Assembly: GCA_014885115.2 (NCBI GenBank)
Contig: WKLE02001252.1
Location: 2,017 to 15,940, forward strand
Direction: 5' to 3'
DNA from: Asterionellopsis glacialis
Taxonomy: Eukaryota > Bacillariophyta > Plagiogrammaphyceae > Rhaphoneidales > Asterionellopsidaceae
Length of the DNA stretch: 13,924 nt
Below are positions 8,501 to 13,924 of the stretch, piece after piece; the first letter of the stretch is position 1, and each line of letters begins with the position of its first letter. Below the pieces are notes generated by a model, which had not been told where the DNA came from, ran no database searches, and saw only the letters and a list, made by a program, of their open reading frames with translations. The position numbers and the translations under genes were made by a program.

Positions 8501-9939
8501 GATCTCGTGGTATAATTTTGTTGCATTGACGGGTCATTTATAATGCCAGATGTTTGTCGTTGCTGTGCTGCATACAGTTGTTGTTGTTGCTGTTCTTGTT
8601 CTGATAGTTGAGGTGGTGGTGGTGGTGGTGGAGGTACTGGTGGCATTTTGTTTTCACCCTCTGGAATGGAATCTCTCTTGGCACCTACTTCTAAACTTTG
8701 TGGTTGTGGAACATTATTGTCTGATACTTCATAGTAATCGAAACTACTGTCAGAACGTGAAATGGGTCTTCTCAAGCTCTTTTTCATAAAATTTATTTGT
8801 TGTTGTTGTTGAGGACGCCGTCTTCGTCCAGATGTATGAGAATCTTCACCATCAGTTTCATCCTCTTGGTTTTGGATATTTTGGTTGATATTAGCATTGA
8901 TATTCATGTCTCCTCGATCCTGTACATTGTGTTGTTGATTTTTTGAGGTCAAATTGTCATTAATTAAACTGTCTTCTTCACCTTTTCCAATCACAACACT
9001 ATTGTCAATGCAATCATCTTCATCATCGTCCAAATAGGCAAATGAATCAGCAATATTATCAGCATCGTTTTCAACCAACATACTTTTCTGGGATCCATCT
9101 TTGTTGCCACTACTGCTCTTGTTGTCGACATTATCACCATCCACATTATTGTTATAATATGTACTTTCAAAATCATACGCTTTGGATAAGATTGCTGCTA
9201 TACAACCAATGAATCGTTTTCGATCATGCTTATCAGGTAATGCAGGTAAGGTTTTCGTTTGTAAACTTTGAAGTGTCGGTGACGATAATAACTGTAATGG
9301 ATCATCATCATTATCGTCACTATTTTGAGTGTTGTTATCCCTGTCTGTATCATGCGTGGAATCATATAAAAGATTATCATATTCATGATTATTATTACTA
9401 TTTCCTAAAGATACCCGTCGTCGTCGATGTTGATTTTGATGATGCTGCATGATCAAAGGAGACGCAGGTAAAGATTTAGATTTATTATTATTGCTCGTAC
9501 GTCCAATAATTGAATCATCGTCGTCATCGTCGTACTCGTCATCCGATACAGTAGTTGTAGAAGTATCTAATACTGATTTTGCAGCTGATTGTACCAATGC
9601 AGCTGCATACGCGGATGGCGACGAAGGCTCATGACTAGCTGCAGAAAGACCGCCAGGAGACAAGGGAGATGATAATCCCTGTGGACTGTTGCCATTACTT
9701 TTGTGACTATCCATGATACCATTGGTATCATCAAGTGGATGATTAATCACTCTACGAATGACAGGTGATAATGGTGGTTTCCCAGAGCGAAGCATAAATG
9801 TTCTCCCATCAGTATCATCCCCGTCAGTAGGAGAAGTTGTTGGTGTTGTTTGGTGGGATGGTGGTTGTTGTTTTTTGGGATTATATATCCTGGATTGTCG
9901 TGGTCTAGGTGGTGTTTTATGTTCCACATTACCTTTCAT
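5527..9939 (-). CDS. DUF726/TMCO4-family membrane alpha/beta-hydrolase, long disordered N-terminus
   Basis: A single exon of 1470 residues. The frame is open 8 codons further upstream, but only from a TTG, so the ATG at 9939 is the start. Residues 1-700 are mostly low complexity (Asn, Ser, Asp, Gln, and a Pro run near 437-443), broken by short ordered islands: KRFIGCIAAILSKAYDFE near 241-258 and RYELLSNFLLSSADYFEMDR near 543-562. From about 700 the DUF726 region begins. A hydrophobic Gly/Ala-rich membrane segment spans about 871-930. LSGWLRDQHDFQRPW is at 974-988. The hydrolase core has the nucleophile elbow GYSMG (Ser1302), and SRKDYIL (Asp1406) and SGHKDY (His1446) complete a plausible triad. 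Yeast Mil1 and human TMCO4 belong to this family; Mil1 has been linked to AP-1 trafficking and the substrate is unknown. A disordered insertion (about 1078-1190) splits the core. Confidence 0.87.
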   Translation of the reverse strand: MKGNVEHKTPPRPRQSRIYNPKKQQPPSHQTTPTTSPTDGDDTDGRTFMLRSGKPPLSPVIRRVINHPLDDTNGIMDSHKSNGNSPQGLSSPLSPGGLSAASHEPSSPSAYAAALVQSAAKSVLDTSTTTVSDDEYDDDDDDSIIGRTSNNNKSKSLPASPLIMQHHQNQHRRRRVSLGNSNNNHEYDNLLYDSTHDTDRDNNTQNSDDNDDDPLQLLSSPTLQSLQTKTLPALPDKHDRKRFIGCIAAILSKAYDFESTYYNNNVDGDNVDNKSSSGNKDGSQKSMLVENDADNIADSFAYLDDDEDDCIDNSVVIGKGEEDSLINDNLTSKNQQHNVQDRGDMNINANINQNIQNQEDETDGEDSHTSGRRRRPQQQQQINFMKKSLRRPISRSDSSFDYYEVSDNNVPQPQSLEVGAKRDSIPEGENKMPPVPPPPPPPPQLSEQEQQQQQLYAAQQRQTSGIINDPSMQQNYTTRSVQSYSSSSGRGNSSASLNSRPSNRPIPPQPPLSSSSSSSQPSRRGNRRRDAAILARNRHRLRRYELLSNFLLSSADYFEMDRMHAKAFLPMMTRLLAPQRPPTAPSSTTTKTMGSSSASFGKPTSPPPSNGSSIGGLEEGGVEMTDPAVQQQQQQQSKSNLDTSNSLLPNPGGYDGTKTDSPPSSDIGITLSSSAEDNTSPYNNKSKMTPSSSKTGTNNTDRCFIEEMDQDESLRPFLESLTPGSGFRCLALLLLQHLLQSNQGYDARIRHVMKKIGVIVLVSEMKRDPYGYLPDHEDDGGDNDGTSNHNKSSSAKYSRSTNKSVPYSDEVLVDIATRKFESLEHAVAWKLLHQLSDKPSRPGRGYDSAGDAAKTGVQKRRAQIVRGLKIGSAGLLAGTLFAVTGGLAAPGIAAGVAAIAGSTAAVVTLTSTAAVTAIFGVGGGGLAAYKMHRRTNGLTEFAFQKESGVVRNPITGRRAQSKEIEAELFSTICLSGWLRDQHDFQRPWGCEPTNPRLVDRLEQLERFYAIYKPDYVSKCARILAKWRGEERQLWAYLKQTYGCDPSNLFPLEDGPRRRHALTHEQDELLDKMFAELGFISAHEDDYSNNTSSNQNRDVPEEGASRRKAGWKQRFGDRRHPHTAYEDSFSGGRGPTTRMVRTDSIPVAPELVSTASSGADSMYTSSTTSSKPNESSQAKEKDKEKEKAPPKHVSTVWDYQSMYGGELYTVKWESDLLLELSDSVDDMALDMVGGATAQILRQTALSTLMSAIALPYALVSAANMIDGTWTLMIERAEEAGKELAKSLLFSRAGHRPVTLVGYSMGARVIYTCLKELARYQEIWEEMQLQKSSSSAPDPNGEGSKQPSRQKPRRTPNGEENLEKMREPAGIVEDAILMGMPNHLSLSSWVACRQVVAGRLVNCFSRKDYILSLMFQFKRLMIRPVCGTCPVEIHGVENIDVTDLISGHKDYCLVVGDILKRVRHGQPLRHLE

Positions 9940-10262
9940 GTTAAAGAAATATTCTCTACTCAAATGACTTGGCTTTGCTTCTTTCTCTTTTTATCATTTA
10001 TTGTTTTGTTGGATTTTGTACAGTCCAACGAAGTCCCTTTCAATTAACCCCCCTGCCTTTTGGCTCTCTTCGATCTCTCTAATGTACGAATACTTTTTAA
10101 GGTGGCGTTTGAGTGATTTGGGGGGGGTGCGCCGAAATTCAGGTGGGTGGTAGTGCCTTTGTGCCTGGTGCAGCAGAGGTTCCTCGCGTGACTGACTCTT
10201 GAGAATGGTGGTGGGGGAGACGTATGTATGTATGACCTACTCGTAGGAACTGTACAACCAGT

Positions 10263-10400
10263 GACACATATTAATATAATAATTTTGTTTGATATTATAT
10301 ACATACACTATTTTGCTTCTTTCCTATTTAAATAAAGCACCAGTTTTATTGAAATAATATATTAGAGAAAATATTATATAGATATAATACAGTAGATGCA
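10263..10400. other. AT-rich tract in the upstream region of the DUF726-type gene
   Basis: The stretch is strongly A+T, with repeated ATATTA/TATAAT words and TTTAAATAAA at about 10327. It is 320-460 bases upstream of the start codon. It may be a nucleosome-poor promoter region; no specific site is identified. Confidence 0.4.
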
Positions 10401-10468
10401 ATGATTCAGCTTTCGAGTTCTCGTTTCGCCGCCTGCTTGTGCTACGAAATTGAAAATAATGAAAAGCA

Positions 10469-10612
10469 CAGGTAGGTCCAACAGGTTAGCAAATACAGGT
10501 AAATACCTGGTACAGTATGCAGTCCTGGAGGGCCGTTCAATTCCCCTACCTGTACTGTACGTACTTTTGGCACAATTCCCCTACATACTTTTAGCACTGT
10601 GTCTACCAGGTA
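10469..10612. repeat. CAGGTA/TACCTG patch with an imperfect direct repeat
   Basis: CAGGTA or its complement TACCTG occurs at 10469, 10496, 10504, 10547 and 10607. A direct repeat lies inside: CAATTCCCCTAC at 10538-10549 and 10573-10584, each followed by TACTTTTRGCAC (10562-10573 and 10586-10597). Copy one has 12 extra bases of GTAC-type sequence between the two words. Confidence 0.7.
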
Positions 10613-11248
10613 ACCATCTGGTAAAAATGCAATCCGCCCGTAACGGGACACCGGCGGTACGACAAACTTTTACAACAAAAGAGACCCTACTACCCGCCTC
10701 AAATAATTTCAGGAGTCGTGGGAAGAAGCAGGGCTGTAATAAAAACTATTGTGGCGATTATTTTGATCGCTATCTGGTCTACCACAAGTCGTAGCATGGT
10801 TAATTTGAGTACTCCAAGTGCAGTATTCCAGACAATGTTCCGGCACATTACCGTTTTATGTATTATGTGGGAGGGTAACGGTAGATACCATTTTTTATTG
10901 TCCGTCTATCGTAAAGAATAAACTGATGGTAGTTTTTCTGAAATGAAAATTTTGAGATATCTCTTGTGGCAGAATGCAGAACCAACCTCATCTCAAGATC
11001 TTTCTCATTTATTATTACATGGGTCTCTCTCTCAGACTTGAACGCAGAAAATCAACATGATTCATATAGATTGCAAAATCAAACAACATGCAGGGACAAT
11101 AAAGTAGAGCTATTTTTTTTCTATAATTTATATTTCTGTAAAATTCCAAAGTGATGTTTTCTTCTTGTTTAGCATAGGGAGACAGAATCATCCAACTATA
11201 CACCTATAATTCAATATATTTGAATACAATTTTCTACTTGGTCTCTCT

Positions 11249-12640
11249 TCATACATCCCAGGGTGCTTTCCAACCGATGATTCGTCGTCGTAAGTATTGG
11301 TTTTTCTTCTTTACTTGGAACTGTTGTGAATGTCGTAGTAATATCCTCGTTCGACTACTGAGATAGTCATCATCATCATCTACCGATTCATCTTCCTCAG
11401 AACCACTGTTACTATAATTTTCAGAATCACCCCATTCAACAAAGTAATCATCATCTACCAAATTCCCTCCCGAGTTGTTGGTGGCACTTGAGGACGACGA
11501 CGACGACGATGATGAAATTCGGATGGATGTTGTCACAATCAAATACACAATGGAAAAAATGATCAATGTCAATAATGTATATTCAATCAATTGTCGTATA
11601 TTTTTGGGTATCCAACCACATACGGGACATGCTGCACCATACGCTGAATCTTGTGGTGTCCAATCTTGAAAGTCTGATAAAGTACTGCTGCTCCCTCTTG
11701 ATGCATCATCATTGACATAATTTTGTTTCCGTTGTTGTCGTGTTTGTTCACGGACTTGCATGGTTTCATCACCAAAGTACTCCTTTTGTAGTTTCTGCTG
11801 TTGCTGCCTTGGTGAATTCCTACTAGATGCCGTACGAAATAATTGGAAAGAAAAGGCAGATGACGAAGCCGCGCCATGGCTGTATACTGTCGAATTCTCA
11901 TCCACCGTACATTCATTACTGAAATTGTTATGTATCATACCGGACAGATTCGATGTATCGTGTTGCTGTTCTGTTGTTGTTGTCGAATTATCACTGCTAT
12001 TTTGAACTATTTCAGAAAGATTCATAAAGTCATATTGATCCATTTTTAAATAAGCATCACTTTCTTCTCCATCATAATCATCACTTCCATTGTTTGTAAT
12101 TTGAGTCGGCTTGGGTGAGGAATGTTCTTGACGATTCATGAATCTATTTATTCGAAATGCCCATGAAGCTGTTCTATCAGAACCTATTGGAGGTGGTGGT
12201 GGTGGTGGTGGTGGATGATTACATGACAAAGAAGATGGCGATAAAGACGAATGTATGGGCCGTTGCCATGTGTCCATGGACACTGCCGTACTTGGGGCTG
12301 TTGCGGATGTGTTTGTAGAACTACTAGCATATCTCGTCGTCTTATCAATTGCCTTTGATTTTGCATGAGTTGCACTAGTTGCTGGTATAGCTTTCTTATT
12401 CGTAGGACTATTGGCTATGGCTGGTCCTGTCTCTTTGGGTGAAACTGGGAGTGATGAGGATGACGGTGGTGCATTCGTTCGTACTTCCTGATGACTGCTG
12501 CTGTTGCTGTTGATGGAAATTCTACCCTTGGTCATAGTTTCTGTTTGTCCCCGTTGATCCTTCACAGGTTTAACCGACGAAGCGGTCGTTTGTGGAAGGG
12601 ATGGATTTTTTTTCGTCCTCCCTTTCTTCACAAAATTCAT
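11249..12640 (-). CDS. Orphan single-pass membrane protein with CPVCGW motif
   Basis: A single exon of 463 residues that I cannot assign to a family. The frame is open for 63 more codons upstream but has no ATG there (it begins at a TTG); the first ATG, at 12640 in an ACCATGA context, is my start. Residues 1-335 are disordered and rich in Ser, Thr, Gln and Asn, with a basic start (MNFVKKGRTKK) and a nine-proline run at 143-151. CPVCGW at 338-343 immediately precedes one predicted membrane helix (about 352-373, EYTLLTLIIFSIVYLIVTTS). After it come a serine run, an acidic stretch ending DDDDD (421-425), and a basic C-terminus (VKKKNQYLRRRIIGWK). No signal peptide is seen with this start. The single CxxC could bind metal as a dimer, form a disulfide, or be lipidated; these are guesses. 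Confidence 0.7.
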   Translation of the reverse strand: MNFVKKGRTKKNPSLPQTTASSVKPVKDQRGQTETMTKGRISINSNSSSHQEVRTNAPPSSSSLPVSPKETGPAIANSPTNKKAIPATSATHAKSKAIDKTTRYASSSTNTSATAPSTAVSMDTWQRPIHSSLSPSSLSCNHPPPPPPPPPIGSDRTASWAFRINRFMNRQEHSSPKPTQITNNGSDDYDGEESDAYLKMDQYDFMNLSEIVQNSSDNSTTTTEQQHDTSNLSGMIHNNFSNECTVDENSTVYSHGAASSSAFSFQLFRTASSRNSPRQQQQKLQKEYFGDETMQVREQTRQQRKQNYVNDDASRGSSSTLSDFQDWTPQDSAYGAACPVCGWIPKNIRQLIEYTLLTLIIFSIVYLIVTTSIRISSSSSSSSSSATNNSGGNLVDDDYFVEWGDSENYSNSGSEEDESVDDDDDYLSSRTRILLRHSQQFQVKKKNQYLRRRIIGWKAPWDV

Positions 12641-12976
12641 GGTTCGACTGTCCAACCCAGAAAGATGCCTGTTAATTTCAGTATTGCGTTTGTTGCGTTT
12701 TGATATTTTATCAAACGAAAAGATTTGCAAATGTGTATGTAGTGTACAAATTGTCAAGTTGATAGATATGTGTAAATGCAATGACCATGGAAACAGCAAA
12801 AGAACTTTTGAGGCAGGATGAAGAAACAAACAAAGATGGAAGTGGAGTTGTGAATGATGAAATCGCCAGGCTTACCGTTCATCGAGCAGCTCCATCGCGG
12901 GTTTCTCCACTCAATCGCTAGTCTACTTACTAATAGTCCCGACAGTTTTGCTCGAGATCCATTCAAATTGCCTGTG

Positions 12977-13012
12977 TACAGGTACGAGTACTCGTATGAT
13001 GATGTACCTGTA
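12977..13012. repeat. Nested GTAC palindromes
   Basis: TACAGGTAC at 12977-12985 pairs with GTACCTGTA at 13004-13012 as 9-bp inverted arms. Between and overlapping them lies TACGAGTACTCGTA (12983-12996), a perfect 14-bp palindrome. Confidence 0.7.
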
Positions 13013-13051
13013 CCTGGTACGGTTAGCATACAAAAGGCATGCATGCTATCA

Positions 13052-13083
13052 TACCGGTAGGTCATACGTAGGACCTACCGGTA
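13052..13083. repeat. 32-bp nearly perfect palindrome
   Basis: The arms TACCGGTAGGTC (13052-13063) and GACCTACCGGTA (13072-13083) are exact reverse complements. The eight central bases are palindromic except for one A/G mismatch pair around TACGTA. It is the strongest inverted repeat I found in the window. Confidence 0.85.
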
Positions 13084-13383
13084 CCAGTAGCCTGTGGTAT
13101 CTGAGTAAAAAATCATCATTATGCGGGATTAGTCATGCCATCTATGGTCATATGTACGTAATCGATACATGCCAAATACCAAATAGTCTCATCAACGACT
13201 CCCAAAATAGTTTATTGTATTTACGTGTTTCTTGATTTGTTCCTGTACAGTGCATACGAGAGATTCGTTAGGATGTGAGATTTTCGCCAGATAAAAACTT
13301 GCTAATCAGCTTAAATATGTATCCCTATTTCACATATTGTATTCATAACAATAAAAATCTGACCAATCAGAGACTCGAACGGA

Positions 13384-13447
13384 ACCCAACGGTTGGATCA
13401 TACAATGTTGTTGCAATTTTTCTTTTTTTATCAGAATGGCGCGAAAG
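13384..13447. promoter_or_regulatory. Possible MYB-like and E2F-like sites
   Basis: CCCAACGGTTG matches the plant/algal mitosis-specific MSA core (YCYAACGGYYA) except at the last base. About 45 bases on, GGCGCGAAA reads TTTCGCGCC on the minus strand, an E2F consensus match. Both lie roughly 750-800 bases upstream of the 12640 start, so linkage to that gene is weak. Confidence 0.2.
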
Positions 13448-13591
13448 CAATGCCAACTCTTTCTTTTCCTTTTTTTGAATGAATAATGGTCATCAGTCGT
13501 ATCTGGCGGATGAACGGTTCCTACCATGCACATACATGTTTTTAGGGGTGTTCGGTAGACGAGTCCTACCTCGTAGTCAGTCCTAGCTAGA

Positions 13592-13608
13592 AGTAGTTCG
13601 CAACTACT
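13592..13608. repeat. Small hairpin, 7-bp arms and 3-base loop
   Basis: AGTAGTT and AACTACT are exact reverse complements around CGC. No U-run follows on either strand that would suggest a terminator, and such terminators are not expected in a nuclear genome. Confidence 0.5.
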
Positions 13609-13688
13609 GGTAGTAGACATGCACTTACCTCAAAAATTATTCAGTGCAATTGATATTTTTATTAAGTAGATTGAAGTAATGCCTTTTG

Positions 13689-13895
13689 TACCTGGGGTAC
13701 TTACCTGCTGGTACCTGGCAGACTGTATTAATACCTGTACCAGGGAGTCCATTCACAATCAGGTGTACGAGTACCTCTCGTGTCAAATCCGTTTCTTTCT
13801 ACCAGGGAGATGCATGATTATCAAAATTGATTCTAATTTACAAATAATATTCAATCACAAAGATTGAAGACCTATTGTTCCTTACCTTCCAGGTA
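13689..13895. repeat. Second CAGGTA/TACCTG-rich patch
   Basis: TACCTG occurs at 13689, 13702, 13712 and 13732, and CAGGTA at 13890, mixed with further GTAC words. The word set is the same as at 10469-10612 and 12977-13016, so gene 4 is flanked on both sides. Confidence 0.6.
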
Positions 13896-13924
13896 CGTGG
13901 AATCCTGAAGTACACTCCCTGTAG

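Larger units (their letters stand above)
9940..11248. other. Intergenic region upstream of the DUF726-type gene
   Basis: About 1.3 kb between the start of the DUF726-type gene and the stop of the orphan membrane protein gene. It contains an AT-rich stretch (10263-10400), a GTAC/CAGGTA-rich patch with a direct repeat (10469-10612), and otherwise nothing I can name. Short frames on both strands here have no domain, and one starts at TTG and runs through the repeats. Confidence 0.7.
12641..13924. other. Intergenic region upstream of the orphan membrane protein gene
   Basis: About 1.3 kb to the right edge with no supported gene. It holds the promoter side of the gene starting at 12640, a cluster of GTAC-type palindromes (12977-13083), an E2F-like and MYB-like pair (13384-13447), a small hairpin (13592-13608), and a second CAGGTA/TACCTG patch (13689-13895). 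Short frames here cross these repeats and show no domain. Confidence 0.7.

Noticed and set aside
9940..9963. Start of the DUF726-type gene at 9963
   Set aside because: The codon there is TTG. In a nuclear gene the in-frame ATG at 9939, eight codons later, is the credible start.
10044..10304. 86-codon minus-strand frame
   Set aside because: It crosses a G-rich run and the AT-rich tract, has no recognisable domain, and lies in the likely promoter region of the next gene.
10459..10794. Plus-strand frame of about 110 codons
   Set aside because: It runs through the CAGGTA/GTAC repeats and a direct repeat, has no domain, and its longest version begins at TTG.
13366..13392. tRNA T-arm-like string (TTCGAGTC on the minus strand)
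   Set aside because: The flanking bases do not pair to form the T stem, and no D-arm, anticodon arm or acceptor stem is found at the right distance.

Overview
The window looks like nuclear DNA of a eukaryotic alga, most likely a diatom (stramenopile). Three things point that way. The genes carry spliceosomal GT-AG introns. The proteins are full of asparagine, glutamine, serine and aspartate runs. One protein starts with a signal peptide followed by phenylalanine at the predicted cleavage point, the bipartite plastid-targeting signature of diatoms. This assignment is inference; no ribosomal or organellar marker is present.

Four supported genes all lie on the minus strand, so transcription runs right to left. 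(1) Positions 1-2318 hold an NPRL2-like gene (nitrogen permease regulator 2, the GATOR1/SEACIT subunit that restrains TORC1). It has three introns, and its C-terminus lies beyond the left edge. (2) Positions 4051-4923 hold a single-exon, standalone cyclodeaminase-type folate enzyme (FTCD C-terminal domain) with a likely plastid presequence. A 76-codon frame overlaps its stop codon as ATGA. (3) Positions 5527-9939 hold a 1470-residue, single-exon DUF726/TMCO4-family membrane alpha/beta-hydrolase with a very long disordered N-terminus. (4) Positions 11249-12640 hold a 463-residue protein of unknown family with one predicted membrane segment next to a CPVCGW motif.

The gaps are 2319-3823, 4924-5526, 9940-11248 and 12641-13924. 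The first two each contain a diverged copy of the same block of about 180-200 bp, 290 and 220 bases upstream of the NPRL2 and cyclodeaminase starts, with an identical TTTTTGGCGCGC (E2F-like) element inside each. The last two gaps flank gene 4 and are rich in GTAC palindromes and the hexamer CAGGTA/TACCTG, including a nearly perfect 32-bp palindrome at 13052-13083.

I see no operon, mobile-element gene, CRISPR array, tRNA or rRNA. The genes do not form an obvious pathway: amino-acid/TOR signalling, one-carbon metabolism, lipid or membrane trafficking, and an orphan membrane protein. The duplicated upstream block is the only thing tying two of them together.
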